A stretch of DNA of 64,000 nt from the NCBI RefSeq assembly GCF_003610895.1, contig NZ_MCAS01000012.1:186001-250000 (forward strand), given 5' to 3'. Both the position numbers and the translations under genes were made by a program. The notes under the pieces are model-generated. The model saw nothing but the letters and a program-made list of their open reading frames with translations, was not told the origin of the DNA and ran no database searches. Positions 36,564-45,397 of the stretch are shown here, piece after piece (position 1 is the stretch's first letter; the number at the start of each line of letters is the position of its first letter). Source of the stretch: Paraburkholderia fungorum (lineage in GTDB: Bacteria > Pseudomonadota > Gammaproteobacteria > Burkholderiales > Burkholderiaceae).

Positions 36564-36937
36564 GCGGATGATTTAAGCCGATAACTTAGGTCGATAACTT
36601 AGGCCGATGAGTCGATTGCCCGTTCGCTTATCGGCGTGATGACCGTCGGCACGTTCCTCGCGCTGAGCTCTCCCGTTCTACTCGCGCAATGACTCGCGCA
36701 CGACCCGTGGAACCCGTTCCGCGGCGTCTTCCGTTTCACAATCCTCAGATGAATAAATCGCCCGGAACACGAGGCAAGTTCGCCTCGTTCAGCGCCTGGC
36801 CGAGCGTCGAAGCAATCGTTTGCGCCGATCTTGAGGCAACTCTTTTTGATTTTCGCGCATGTGTTTTTGGCCTATCAACTTTTCCTGCGGGTCTGCCGAA
36901 AACATCGCTATAGCAACGGGATTGACTGGAGAGGGCT
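36564..36937. other. Noncoding gap with a 13-bp tandem repeat
   Basis: No supported gene in 374 bases. Directly after the GntR stop there are tandem CGATAACTTAGG units (listed separately). The AT-rich part near 36830-36910 probably carries the promoter of the secreted-protein genes. A 74-codon frame at 36689 has no ribosome site. Confidence 0.5.
36579..36604. repeat. Tandem 13-bp repeat, 2 copies (CGATAACTTAGGY)
   Basis: Two adjacent copies differ only in the last base, and a decayed third (CGATGAGTCGA) follows. The repeat starts 15 bases after the GntR stop codon. Confidence 0.8.
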
Positions 36938-37303
36938 GTGAAGCGACAGGTGTGGTTTTTGATTGCCGTTCTTGCACTGGCCGGATGCGCGCAGATGCCA
37001 GCGCAGAATGCCGCGCACACGGACAAGGCGCCCAACGAAGTCATCAGCTTCGAGATTCCGCCGGATGCGCTCGGGGCGCACGACCCGCAACTCAGCGCCG
37101 TGCTTGCCAAGGCAGGGGCATTGGCCGCCGCGCAGCAGCAATCCACGGTGGTGCTGGTCACCGCGCTGGGACAGGATTTCGCCTATCTGAACCAGGCGGT
37201 GTGGAAGGGTGTGCCGGTGCAACGCATGTCGAAGGTGAGCTTCGAAAATCGAACCGCGGGTCTGGGTCAGCCGTATAGCGTGTCGATCAGGACGGTGCAA
37301 TGA
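36938..37303 (+). CDS. Small outer-envelope lipoprotein, unknown function
   Basis: The 121-residue protein has a lipoprotein signal peptide with lipobox LAGC (Cys17), so it should be lipid-anchored in the envelope. The mature part (about 105 residues) has a helix-rich stretch with repeated Ala and Gln and no family I recognise. The GTG start at 36938 has GGAG six bases upstream. Its stop region overlaps an ATG (ATGA at 37300) of the next gene's frame. It heads a run of three exported proteins that ends with a lytic transglycosylase, suggesting a cell-wall or pilus-related role. Confidence 0.7.
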   Translation: MKRQVWFLIAVLALAGCAQMPAQNAAHTDKAPNEVISFEIPPDALGAHDPQLSAVLAKAGALAAAQQQSTVVLVTALGQDFAYLNQAVWKGVPVQRMSKVSFENRTAGLGQPYSVSIRTVQ

Positions 37304-37317
37304 AGGAGGCCATCGCG

Positions 37318-37668
37318 ATGCTTCGAATCAGCTTACTAACGGTGGCCACGTTGCTCGCCGCGCCTGTTTTTGCGGGCCAGCCGGGAACGGACCTGCAGTC
37401 GGCCAGTGCGCTTTCCGCAGCACCCCCCGCTGCGGCGGACAAGGTTTATCCGCCGTTGCCATCGCTGGCAATGCTGCCGCCGTCGAGCGGCAGCGACGAC
37501 GATTTGCCGGTAAAGCCCGCGCCGCATCGCAAGAAGTCGCGCGCACCGATGCCGGCACAGGAGCATAGGGGACCGCCGATGCCGCCCGTGCGGCTCATCG
37601 TGTCCGATGCTTCACATGCTTACCTTGATTCCGTGCAACGGCAGATCGATCAGGCGCTCGTCAAGTAA
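37318..37668 (+). CDS. Small secreted proline-rich protein, unknown function
   Basis: The 116-residue protein has a signal peptide (about 1-19, cleaved after VFA) and a low-complexity Pro/Ala/Ser-rich middle with a basic patch (PHRKKSRAP). ATG at 37318 is preferred over 37300 because AAGGAGG lies 8 bases upstream. The C-terminal 25 residues look helical. It may be a flexible periplasmic adaptor; I do not recognise a family. It sits 14 bp after the lipoprotein gene and 57 bp before the transglycosylase gene. Confidence 0.65.
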   Translation: MLRISLLTVATLLAAPVFAGQPGTDLQSASALSAAPPAAADKVYPPLPSLAMLPPSSGSDDDLPVKPAPHRKKSRAPMPAQEHRGPPMPPVRLIVSDASHAYLDSVQRQIDQALVK

Positions 37669-37725
37669 TCCGGCCGGCGCGCAGCTGTCCCCAACTCTTA
37701 TCGCGATCAAGCGGAAGGATGAATC

Positions 37726-38193
37726 GTGTCCTTGAAGATCTTCTGTTTTGCGCTGGCATGGCTGTCGATGTCCAGTGCGGCGCATGCCGGCGACGATTGC
37801 TTCAACGAGGCCGCGGCTTACCAGGGCGTCAATCCGTGGGTATTGCGCGCCGTCGCGTGGTACGAATCGAAGGGGGACCCAGGCGCGATTCATCAGAACG
37901 CGAACGGCTCGATCGACGTGGGCCAGTTGCAGATCAATTCAATTCATTTCGGCGATCTCGCGCGCGAGGGTGTGCCGCATCGCGCGTTGACCGATCCGTG
38001 CGTGAACGTCTATGTGGCCGCTTGGCTGCTCAAGCAGAAGATGGTCAAGTACGGCAACACGTGGCGTGCGATCGGCGCTTATCACTCGGAAACGCCGAAG
38101 CAGCGCGACGCCTACGCCCGTAGCATCCAGCGAGTTCTGGTCGACTGGGGGCAATTGCCGTCCGCCAGCCAGCCGCTCATGGCGAGCCGCTAG
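37726..38193 (+). CDS. Lytic transglycosylase, VirB1/IagB type
   Basis: The 155-residue exported protein has a signal peptide (about 1-21, ending AHA) and an SLT domain with catalytic Glu in WYESKGDPGAI, then GSIDVGQLQINS and a late AIGAYHS. It should cleave peptidoglycan without hydrolysis. Short single-domain forms like this (IagB, VirB1, PilT of conjugative plasmids) open the wall for pili or secretion machines. It starts at GTG 37726 with AAGGA upstream; an ATG at 37719 is in another frame. The two secreted proteins before it probably share its transcript. Confidence 0.85.
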   Translation: MSLKIFCFALAWLSMSSAAHAGDDCFNEAAAYQGVNPWVLRAVAWYESKGDPGAIHQNANGSIDVGQLQINSIHFGDLAREGVPHRALTDPCVNVYVAAWLLKQKMVKYGNTWRAIGAYHSETPKQRDAYARSIQRVLVDWGQLPSASQPLMASR

Positions 38194-38199
38194 TCGCCA

Positions 38200-38221
38200 G
38201 CCGTTAGCTGGCCGTTAGCTA
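38200..38221. repeat. Tandem 11-bp repeat, 2 copies (GCCGTTAGCTR)
   Basis: GCCGTTAGCTG and GCCGTTAGCTA are adjacent, 6 bases after the transglycosylase stop, and are flanked by TAGTCGCCA and TAGTCGTCA. Confidence 0.8.
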
Positions 38222-38337
38222 GTCGTCAGTCACGAAACCGCAGCGTCGAGTGGTTATCATGAGGCCTCGGACGGCCTCGATTTCACCCGCGAAGCAGCGC
38301 TCGCCCGCTTCGCGCGGAAAGGTAGGCCTGGCTGTAC

Positions 38338-39363
38338 TTGCTGGGGCTCTCGTTGATCAGATCTCATACGCGTAAAGCGGCGGTGTTGGTGGCGCTTGCG
38401 GGCATCGGCCTTGCGGTCGGCGCGCCGTTCGCGCTCAATTCGCATGCGGCCCTCGCGGGGCTGGGCGGTGTTTCTCTCTATGTGTTCCTCGCGCTTGCCG
38501 CGAGCGCCGCGCTGAGCGGACTGGCCAAGGCCGGCAAGCTGCATCTGATACAGACCACACTCGGCTTGCACGTGAGTTTCCTGCGCACGATCGGCATTAC
38601 GCTGCTGGCCGATTTCGCTTTTCTGGTTTCGCCGCTGGGCGCGGCAGGTTATGGCGTCAATATCGGTTTGCTGCAGCGCGCCGGAGCGTCATGGTCGCTG
38701 GCGACAACCGTCGTCAGCGCGGATCAGGCGCTCGATCTCGCGTTCTTCGCAACCGCCGTGCCGGTGTCCTTGCTGTTTGCTTTCGGACCGTTGATGCAAT
38801 TGATGCCGCACGCGAGCGCGCCGCTCGTGCTGGCTGTGCTCGCAAGCGGCGTGTGTCTCGCGGGCGTCTGCTGGTTGAACCGTCGGCGTGTTGCGGCGAC
38901 ACTGGACGCCACGGGCCGGCGGGTCCGGTGGCTGCACGAGCGCCGGGCGAGGTTGTCGCGCTTTTGCCGCAGCGTCGGCCGGCAATGGCGGGAGCTGGTT
39001 GGCGGCCCCAAGTGGCGGCTTGCCGCGCTGCTGGTGCTGACCACCCAGCAGTGGCTGCTTCGCTATGGCGCGCTGTGGTTTATTTTGCGCGAGCTTGGAT
39101 ACCGTCTGCCCTTGGGTTTTGTGCTGGCTGTGCAGGCGGTCGCGCTGCATGCCGCACTGTGGACCGGGGTGCCCGCGGGCGGCGGCACCGGCGATATCGC
39201 GCTTGCTGCCGCGTTCGCCAGTTGGGTGCCACGGGCGAGCATCGCCACGGCACTCGTTCTGTGGCGCTTCGCGACGCTCTACTGTCCGTTGATGCTCGGC
39301 GCGGCGAGTTTCGCCGCGCTTGCAACGAGGGGGCGCAGCGCTTTACCGGCGGCAACGAAGTGA
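38338..39363 (+). CDS. Flippase-like integral membrane protein (LPG synthase TM / UPF0104 family)
   Basis: The 341-residue protein has about 8 membrane helices and the pattern of the lysylphosphatidylglycerol synthase membrane domain family, such as SPLGAAGYGVNIGLLQRAG and GVPAGGGTGDIALAAAF. Family members move or modify lipid-linked intermediates in the inner membrane; this one lacks a catalytic synthase domain. The start is uncertain: TTG at 38338 is the earliest in the frame and no good ribosome site is seen. A glycosyltransferase gene converges on it, and a glycolipid role for the pair is possible. Confidence 0.7.
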   Translation: MLGLSLIRSHTRKAAVLVALAGIGLAVGAPFALNSHAALAGLGGVSLYVFLALAASAALSGLAKAGKLHLIQTTLGLHVSFLRTIGITLLADFAFLVSPLGAAGYGVNIGLLQRAGASWSLATTVVSADQALDLAFFATAVPVSLLFAFGPLMQLMPHASAPLVLAVLASGVCLAGVCWLNRRRVAATLDATGRRVRWLHERRARLSRFCRSVGRQWRELVGGPKWRLAALLVLTTQQWLLRYGALWFILRELGYRLPLGFVLAVQAVALHAALWTGVPAGGGTGDIALAAAFASWVPRASIATALVLWRFATLYCPLMLGAASFAALATRGRSALPAATK

Positions 39364-39407
39364 GACCTCGAGGCTCAGCGCTGGAAACGTGAGTGTTTCA
39401 GCGTGGG

Positions 39408-40163
39408 CTAGTCGGGCACCTTTTTCATGCGTGCCGCAAAACTTGCCCGTGGATGGTCGTCGACGCGTAGGCAGAGTAATTGAAAGGTCTGTGAGATCAG
39501 CGCGAGCGGATAAACAGCCTTGAACAGGTCCGCGATCATGCGCCATTCCGCACGCAGGCCTTTCCAATAGCCGAGTTTCTCGGTTTTGCGAGCCTGCGTG
39601 ACGCGCGGCCAGTGCGTGACCGCGATCGGCAGGCGGCGTTCGATGATGCGGCGGTTCATGAACACCTCGACGCCGAAACGCGGCATGCCGTGAACTTCCT
39701 GCAGAACTTCGCTCAGCAGCGTTTTTCTGACGACCCGTTCACCGGAGACAAAATCGAGGCCGATGGCACGAAACGCCAGCAGGCTGTTCTGACGCAGGCT
39801 CAGGCTGACTTGCGCCTTGCCTTGCAGAACGGGAAGCGCGAGCGCGCTGATACATTCGGCGCTCAGCCCTTTCAGATCGGCGTCGAGCAGCATGAGCCAC
39901 TCGCCTCTCGCCGCGGCCATTCCGCTTGCCATCGCGGCGCTTTTACCCCGGTTTTCCGTACCACGAATGAGCCGCACGGACGGGAAGCGTTCGACTATTT
40001 CAGCGGTGCCGTCAGTCGAACCGTCGTCCACCACGATGATCTCGCCGAGCAACGGATGGGCGCAGGCTACGGCAAGCACGGTGCCGATGCGGGGCGCTTC
40101 GTTGTAGGCGCAGATGACGCAAGACATGCGCGGAGAATGCCGGTTTGAAGCGAGATCTGTCAT
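39408..40163 (-). CDS. Family 2 glycosyltransferase
   Basis: The 251-residue protein has the GT-A fold motifs of family 2: CVICAYNEAPRIG, IIVVDDGSTDGT, and LLDADLKG as the metal-binding DxD equivalent. It would transfer a sugar to a lipid or polysaccharide acceptor at the membrane; a helical segment at the C terminus (YPLALISQTFQLLCL) may sit in the membrane. ATG at 40163 (MTDLASN) is chosen; the frame open to 40319 has unlikely composition. It converges on the flippase-like gene, 44 bp between stops. Confidence 0.82.
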   Translation of the reverse strand: MTDLASNRHSPRMSCVICAYNEAPRIGTVLAVACAHPLLGEIIVVDDGSTDGTAEIVERFPSVRLIRGTENRGKSAAMASGMAAARGEWLMLLDADLKGLSAECISALALPVLQGKAQVSLSLRQNSLLAFRAIGLDFVSGERVVRKTLLSEVLQEVHGMPRFGVEVFMNRRIIERRLPIAVTHWPRVTQARKTEKLGYWKGLRAEWRMIADLFKAVYPLALISQTFQLLCLRVDDHPRASFAARMKKVPD

Positions 40164-40258
40164 AGAGCGCGGTGTAGTGGCGGGTAATGGTGCGGTGCAG
40201 CACAATACTGATTTTTCAGCTATAGTCGGGCTACGGCTTATGCCCAGAGAGGTACAGA

Positions 40259-40549
40259 ATGTACGACGCCGAAATCGCCGCCACCCTCCTGAATCGTTGG
40301 GCCACACGTTCATCAACAACTGACTTCGACACCTATCTCGAGCTGCTGCGCGAGGGCAACCTCAGTTTCACCTACCAATCCGGTCACGTGCGCGAAGCCG
40401 GCGTTGCGGAGGGGAGCGCATTCAATATCGAATCCCTCGTTTTCGACGACGGCTCGCGCACGCTGCGCGTCGAAGCACCTGACCGGACGCCCCGCTGGAC
40501 TCGCTGGGCCGCGGTGGAACCGCTGCTGCCCGCATCCAGCGAGGCCTGA
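40259..40549 (+). CDS. Short hypothetical protein
   Basis: A 96-residue soluble protein with no family I can name. It is acidic, with a helical start (MYDAEIAATLLNRW) and a mixed beta-like middle. A TATAGT hexamer at about 40220 could be a -10 element. It converges on phnM with 9 bp between stop codons, so transcripts may overlap. The regular codon use supports a real gene. Confidence 0.6.
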   Translation: MYDAEIAATLLNRWATRSSTTDFDTYLELLREGNLSFTYQSGHVREAGVAEGSAFNIESLVFDDGSRTLRVEAPDRTPRWTRWAAVEPLLPASSEA

Positions 40550-40558
40550 ACACCCTCG

Positions 40559-41692
40559 TCAGACGATCCGTGCTCCGGCGCGATACGTTGCGCGCGGCAC
40601 GGGCAGGGTGTCGAGCATCGTGACGCGCACGAAATCCGCGCGCAAACCCGCTTCGATCGCTCCGCGGTCATGCAGGCCCGCCGTACGGGCCGGTTCGGCA
40701 GAGACCGTCGCCATGGCGCGCGGCAGTGTCCAGCCGGCCTTGCTGACGAGTTCGAACACCGCCGTCATCAAACTGGAAGGCACGTAGTCCGAAGACAGGA
40801 TATCGAGCAAGCCTGCCTTCGCCAGTTCGAGCGCCGACACGTTGCCGGAGTGCGAGCCGCCGCGCACGATATTCGGCGCACCCATGATGGTCGAAATACC
40901 ATGCTCGCGTGCCGTTTCGGCGGCGATGCGGGTGGTCGGAAATTCCGCCAGCACGATGCCTTCGGCCTTGGCCTGTTCGACGTGCTCGATCAGCGTGTCG
41001 TCATGGCTGGCCACCGGAATACCGAGCCGGTTGCAGCGCGCGACAATCTCGCGGCGGTGCGTGTCGGCGTAACGTTCCTGTTCGACGGACAGTTCGGCCA
41101 ATGCGGTCGCCACATGTTCGTCAGTCAGTTTGCCGTTGCGCTCCTGGAAGCGGCGCCATTGTTCGCGGTCATGCCATTGACGTTGGCCGGGCGTGTGATC
41201 CATCACCGAGGCGAGCCGCAGCAACGGGTGCTCGCACAACGAATCGAACACCTCGACCACGTCGGCGGTGGCGATCTCGCAGCGCAGATGCAGAAAGTGT
41301 TCGGCGCGTAACAGCTTGCGCCCGGCGAACCGCGTGAGGGATTCGGCGCATTGTGTCTGCAGATCGCGGCCGCGCAGCCCGACGTTCGAGCGCGACCCGA
41401 TCGCGAGGGCATCGAACACCGTGGTGATGCCGGCCGCCGCCACCTGTGCGTCGTGGATCACGAAGGCGGCATCGGTATTCCATTGCACGCCCGGACGCGG
41501 CGCCAGATGCTTCTCGAGGTTATCCGTGTGCAGTTCGATCAGACCCGGCAACAGATAGTCGCCGTCCCAATCTTCCGCTTCGCGCGCCGAGGTCGTGCCA
41601 CGCTCGACGTCGCGAATCACGCCGTCTTCGATGCGTATCACACCGGTAAATTCTTCGTCTCGCGTCACGATGCGAGCGTTCCTGATCAACAT
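40559..41692 (-). CDS. phnM: Ribose 1-methylphosphonate 5-triphosphate diphosphatase PhnM
   Basis: The 377-residue amidohydrolase-superfamily protein has the N-terminal metal motif LPGLIELHTDNLEKH and later metal residues in MDHTPGQ and SHDDT. PhnM removes pyrophosphate from the triphosphate intermediate of C-P lyase. ATG at 41692 (MLIRNARIV) is standard for PhnM; the extension to 41785 is not. It is the last gene of the phnGHIJKLM run and lies 93 bp after phnL. Confidence 0.93.
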   Translation of the reverse strand: MLIRNARIVTRDEEFTGVIRIEDGVIRDVERGTTSAREAEDWDGDYLLPGLIELHTDNLEKHLAPRPGVQWNTDAAFVIHDAQVAAAGITTVFDALAIGSRSNVGLRGRDLQTQCAESLTRFAGRKLLRAEHFLHLRCEIATADVVEVFDSLCEHPLLRLASVMDHTPGQRQWHDREQWRRFQERNGKLTDEHVATALAELSVEQERYADTHRREIVARCNRLGIPVASHDDTLIEHVEQAKAEGIVLAEFPTTRIAAETAREHGISTIMGAPNIVRGGSHSGNVSALELAKAGLLDILSSDYVPSSLMTAVFELVSKAGWTLPRAMATVSAEPARTAGLHDRGAIEAGLRADFVRVTMLDTLPVPRATYRAGARIV

Positions 41693-41785
41693 CGACTTGC
41701 TCCGTAGTCTGTCTTGGGTATTGCACGCCGTGCTTCGACGCCGCGCTTCGACCCAGTGGTTCAGTTTAGTGCCGTTTCGTGTCAA

Positions 41786-42550
41786 TTAGTGCCGCAGCGG
41801 CGGCTGGAGTTCGAAGCGCCGTGTAGCGACCTTGTTGCGGGTATCTTCGTCGTGAAAGATACCGACAATCGCCGCGCCGCGCTCGCGTGCTTCCACGATC
41901 AGATCGGCGACCACGTCGCGGTTCTCCGCGTCGAGCGAGGCCGTGGGCTCGTCGAGCAGCAGCACCGGATGTCCTGCGATCAGGCCGCGGGCAATGTTGA
42001 CGCGCTGCTGTTCGCCGCCGGAGAAGGTCGCGGGGGCGAGCGACCACAGCCGCCTGGGCACATTCAACCTCGCCAGCAGGGCCGCGGCGCGCGCGTCGGC
42101 TTCATCTTGCGCCACGCCGCGCGACAGCAGCGGCTCAGCGACCAGCGTGAGCGTCGGCACGCGCGGAATCACGCGCAGAAACTGGCTGACGTAGCCGACC
42201 ACGCCGCGGCGCAGACGCAGCACGTCGTGCGGCTCGGCGCCGGTAATCGATACCGGCTGGCCGTCATCGGCCGCGTCGCGAATCGCAATGGCGCCCGTGC
42301 TGGCCAGATAATTGCCGTACAGGCAGCGCAGCAGCGTGCTCTTGCCCGCGCCTGACGGCCCGACCAGCACGACACACTCGCCGCGCTCCACATCGAGCGA
42401 CACCCCCGCGAGCGCTTCGATCTGCACGCCGCCCTGACCGTGCAACGTGAAAGTCTTGCCGATGCCGACCGCGCGCAGCATCAGCGCGTTGTTCTCGCTG
42501 AATGCGCGTTCAGCAGCGTGTGATTCCTTGCTTGTTTCAATGGATCGCAT
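41786..42550 (-). CDS. phnL: C-P lyase ABC-type protein PhnL
   Basis: The 254-residue ABC-ATPase-like protein has Walker A GPSGAGKST, signature FSGGEQQR, and Walker B VLLLDEP. PhnL associates with the C-P lyase core complex and PhnK rather than acting as a membrane transporter. ATG at 42550 is chosen; an open frame runs further upstream to 42937 but lies inside phnK in another frame. The start follows the phnK stop by 8 bp. Confidence 0.92.
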   Translation of the reverse strand: MRSIETSKESHAAERAFSENNALMLRAVGIGKTFTLHGQGGVQIEALAGVSLDVERGECVVLVGPSGAGKSTLLRCLYGNYLASTGAIAIRDAADDGQPVSITGAEPHDVLRLRRGVVGYVSQFLRVIPRVPTLTLVAEPLLSRGVAQDEADARAAALLARLNVPRRLWSLAPATFSGGEQQRVNIARGLIAGHPVLLLDEPTASLDAENRDVVADLIVEARERGAAIVGIFHDEDTRNKVATRRFELQPPLRH

Positions 42551-42558
42551 TGTGAGCC

Positions 42559-43329
42559 TCAAACCGGCAGAACCGAGGAAACCAGCGTTTGCGTGTAGGG
42601 ATGCTGCGGATCGTCGAGCACCTGGTCCGTCAGGCCGGCTTCGACTACTTCGCCGCCTTGCATCACCATCAGGCGATGCGCGAGCAGACGCGCCACGCCG
42701 ATATCGTGCGTCACGATCAGCACCGACAGATGCAGCGTGGACGTCAGCGTGCGCAGCAGATCGAGCAGGCGAGCCTGTACCGATACGTCGAGACCGGCGG
42801 TCGGCTCGTCCATGAAGACGAGGCGCGGACCCGTGACGAGATTGCGCGCGATCTGCAAACGCTGCTGCATGCCGCCGGAAAACGCCGCCGGAAGTTCGTC
42901 GATGCGGGTGGCGTCGAGTTCGACGCGTTCCATCCATCGCGTTGCCGTGTGACGGATATCGCCATAGTGGCGCGCACCGACGGCCATCAACGGCTCGCCG
43001 ATATTCGCGCCGGCGGAGACGCCGTTGCGCAGGCCGTCACGCGGATTCTGCTGCACGAAGCCCCACTCGGTGCGCATCAGCAAACGCCGGCGCGGTTCGG
43101 ACAAGGCGCGCAGATCGAGCTTTTCGCCATGCGTGGCGGTGTAATGGAGCGAACCGTTATCGGCTTCGGTTTTCAGGGCCAGGGTATTCAACAGCGTGGT
43201 CTTGCCCGAGCCGGATTCGCCGACGATGCACAGCACTTCGCCCGGATACAGATCGAAGCTGACGTTCCTGCAGCCGTTACGGCCGCCAAATTGTTTGGTG
43301 AGCGAGCGGGCGCTCAACAGCGGCGTCAT
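42559..43329 (-). CDS. phnK: C-P lyase ABC-type protein PhnK
   Basis: The 256-residue protein has Walker A GESGSGKTT, signature FSGGMQQR and Walker B LVFMDEP. PhnK docks on PhnJ in the C-P lyase complex and couples ATP use to the reaction cycle. Its ATG overlaps the phnJ stop by 4 bases, so translation is coupled. Confidence 0.93.
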   Translation of the reverse strand: MTPLLSARSLTKQFGGRNGCRNVSFDLYPGEVLCIVGESGSGKTTLLNTLALKTEADNGSLHYTATHGEKLDLRALSEPRRRLLMRTEWGFVQQNPRDGLRNGVSAGANIGEPLMAVGARHYGDIRHTATRWMERVELDATRIDELPAAFSGGMQQRLQIARNLVTGPRLVFMDEPTAGLDVSVQARLLDLLRTLTSTLHLSVLIVTHDIGVARLLAHRLMVMQGGEVVEAGLTDQVLDDPQHPYTQTLVSSVLPV

Positions 43330-44249
43330 GCGGTTTCTCCTTTGCGCGCTTCGTATGAGGGCAACTCGAGGTCCTGATCGCCGCGGCGTTCATGACAGTA
43401 GTCGCTATCCGAGCAAACGAACATGCGCTTGCCGGCGTCGTCGACGATCATTTCGTCGAGGAAGCTTTCCGTCGATCCGCACAGCGCGCACGCGTGCTGC
43501 CACTTCTGCACTTCGAACGGATGATCGTCGAAGTCGAGACTGCGCACAGCGGTGTACGGCGGGATGGCGTAAATGCGCCGCTCGCGGCCCGCGCCGAACA
43601 ATTGCAGCGCCGGGTTCATATGCATCTTCGGGTTGTCGAACTTCGGAATCGGCGACGGCGAACTCAGATAGCGATGGTTGACCATCACCGGGTAGTCGTA
43701 CGTAGTGGCGATGCTTCCGTGATGGACGATGTCCTCGTACAGCTTCACGCTGATCAGCCCGTAATCGGCCAGCGCGTGCAGCTTCTTGCACTCGGCGACG
43801 CGCGGTTCCAGGCGATACAACGGTTCGGGCATAGGTACCTGATAGACCAGAATCTGCCTGTCGGTGAGCGGCGCTTCGGGAATCCGGTGACGTGTCTGGA
43901 CGATCGTCGCTTCGGTCGTGCGGCGCGTGGTCGCCACGCCCGTGGTGCGCGCGAAGAAGCGGCGGATATTGACCGCATTGGTGGTTTCGTCGGAGCCCTG
44001 ATCGATGACCTTCAGCGTATCGTTCTTGCCGATGATCGCCGCGGTCACCTGAATGCCACCCGTGCCCCAGCCGTACGGCAAGGGCATTTCCCGCGAGCCG
44101 AACGGGACCTGGTAGCCCGGCACGGCGACCGCCTTGAGCAAGGCGCGACGCAGCATGCGTTTGGTCTGCTCGTCGAGGTAGGCGAAGTTGTAGCCGTCCG
44201 CGGCGCTGTCGTACGAAGCAGTGCTGAGGGAAGTGTCTGGCGCGTTCAT
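43326..44249 (-). CDS. phnJ: Radical SAM C-P lyase PhnJ
   Basis: The 307-residue protein carries the PhnJ cluster motif CX2CX21CX5C, seen as CALC followed 21 residues later by CSDSDYC. It binds a 4Fe-4S cluster and SAM and breaks the carbon-phosphorus bond of ribose 1-methylphosphonate 5-phosphate, releasing for example methane. The start overlaps the phnI stop by 4 bases. Confidence 0.95.
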   Translation of the reverse strand: MNAPDTSLSTASYDSAADGYNFAYLDEQTKRMLRRALLKAVAVPGYQVPFGSREMPLPYGWGTGGIQVTAAIIGKNDTLKVIDQGSDETTNAVNIRRFFARTTGVATTRRTTEATIVQTRHRIPEAPLTDRQILVYQVPMPEPLYRLEPRVAECKKLHALADYGLISVKLYEDIVHHGSIATTYDYPVMVNHRYLSSPSPIPKFDNPKMHMNPALQLFGAGRERRIYAIPPYTAVRSLDFDDHPFEVQKWQHACALCGSTESFLDEMIVDDAGKRMFVCSDSDYCHERRGDQDLELPSYEARKGETA

Positions 44250-45397
44250 GCGGCTTGCTCCTGCTGGTTCTGGCCCTGATCCCTGTCTCGATCGTTATCC
44301 TGATTTTTGTCTTCCGCGCCGTGTTGCGCGCGCAGGCGTCGAACGAGTTCGAGTTCGGACTGGAAGTCGACGTAGTGAGGCAACTTCAGATGCTGAACGA
44401 AGCCGGACGCTTCGACGTTGTCGCTGTGCGAGAGCATGAATTCGATATCCTGCGTCGGCGAGGCGAGCGTTTCACCGAGCTCTTCAGCGCGCAACGCACG
44501 ATCCACCAGGGCCATGGCCATCGCCTTGCGTTCCGAGTGTCCGAACGCGAGGCCGTAGCCCTGCGTGAAGGTAGGCGCTACGTCGCTGCTGCCGGCGAAC
44601 TGGTTGATCATCTGGCATTCGGTGACGTCGATATCGCCGATCTCGACGGTCTCGCCCAACTCGTCGAGTTCCATTTCGACGGTGATGGTGCCGAAGCGAA
44701 TCTCACCGGCAAACGGATGCGAATGCGCGTAGCCGCGTTGCGTGGCGTAGCCCATGGCGAGCAGGAAGCCTTCGTCGCCGCGGGCGAGATTCTGCAGGCG
44801 CGTGGAGCGGTTCGCCGGAAAGGCGAGCGGTTCGCGCGAGAGGTCGCCCGGCTCCGGCGCGTCCGGCGTGGGACGTTCCTGTTCGATCAGTCCTTCCTTG
44901 TCGAGCAGCGTGACCACGCGCGGCATCGCTTCCGCTGCGCTTTGGGTGGCCTGCTGGGACGGCGGCGTCGCAGCGCTTGTGGCATCGCCTTCGGCGAGCA
45001 AGGCGAAATCCAGCAGACGTTGCGTGTAATCGTAAGTCGCGCCGAGCACCTGTCCGCCTGGCACGTCCTTGAACGTTGCCGAAATGCGGCGCGCTACGTG
45101 CATGGCTTCGGTGTCGATGGCTTGCGTGTAACCGAAACGCGGCAACGTGGTGCGATAGGCACGCAACAGAAAGATCGCCTCGACCAGATCGCCTGCGGCC
45201 TGTTTGATTGCGAGCGCGGCAAGTTCTTCGTCGTAGACCGAGCCTTCGGTCATCACGCGCGCGACGGCGAGGCGCAACTGTTCGCGAATTTGTGCGACGC
45301 TGAGTTCGGCCAGCCGCGTATCGCCGCGACGCGCCTTGTCGAGCAGACGCCACGACGCTTCGATCGCGCGTTCTCCTCCCTTGACGGCAACGTACAT
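44246..45397 (-). CDS. phnI: C-P lyase nucleosidase subunit PhnI
   Basis: The 383-residue protein begins MYVAVKGGERAI, the standard PhnI start, and includes GYAHSHPFAGEIRFG. With PhnG, PhnH and PhnL it exchanges the adenine of ATP for the phosphonate. ATG at 45397 overlaps the phnH stop (TAATG). The C-terminal tail is Gln/Asp-rich (DNDRDRDQGQNQQEQ), a low-complexity extension not needed for the fold. Confidence 0.94.
   Translation of the reverse strand: MYVAVKGGERAIEASWRLLDKARRGDTRLAELSVAQIREQLRLAVARVMTEGSVYDEELAALAIKQAAGDLVEAIFLLRAYRTTLPRFGYTQAIDTEAMHVARRISATFKDVPGGQVLGATYDYTQRLLDFALLAEGDATSAATPPSQQATQSAAEAMPRVVTLLDKEGLIEQERPTPDAPEPGDLSREPLAFPANRSTRLQNLARGDEGFLLAMGYATQRGYAHSHPFAGEIRFGTITVEMELDELGETVEIGDIDVTECQMINQFAGSSDVAPTFTQGYGLAFGHSERKAMAMALVDRALRAEELGETLASPTQDIEFMLSHSDNVEASGFVQHLKLPHYVDFQSELELVRRLRAQHGAEDKNQDNDRDRDQGQNQQEQAA

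Noticed and set aside
36689..36913. 74-codon frame in the gap after the GntR gene
   Set aside because: No ribosome site, no family resemblance, overlaps the likely promoter.
42551..42937. Upstream extension of the phnL frame
   Set aside because: Lies inside phnK out of frame and lacks homology; the PhnL core starts after 42550.
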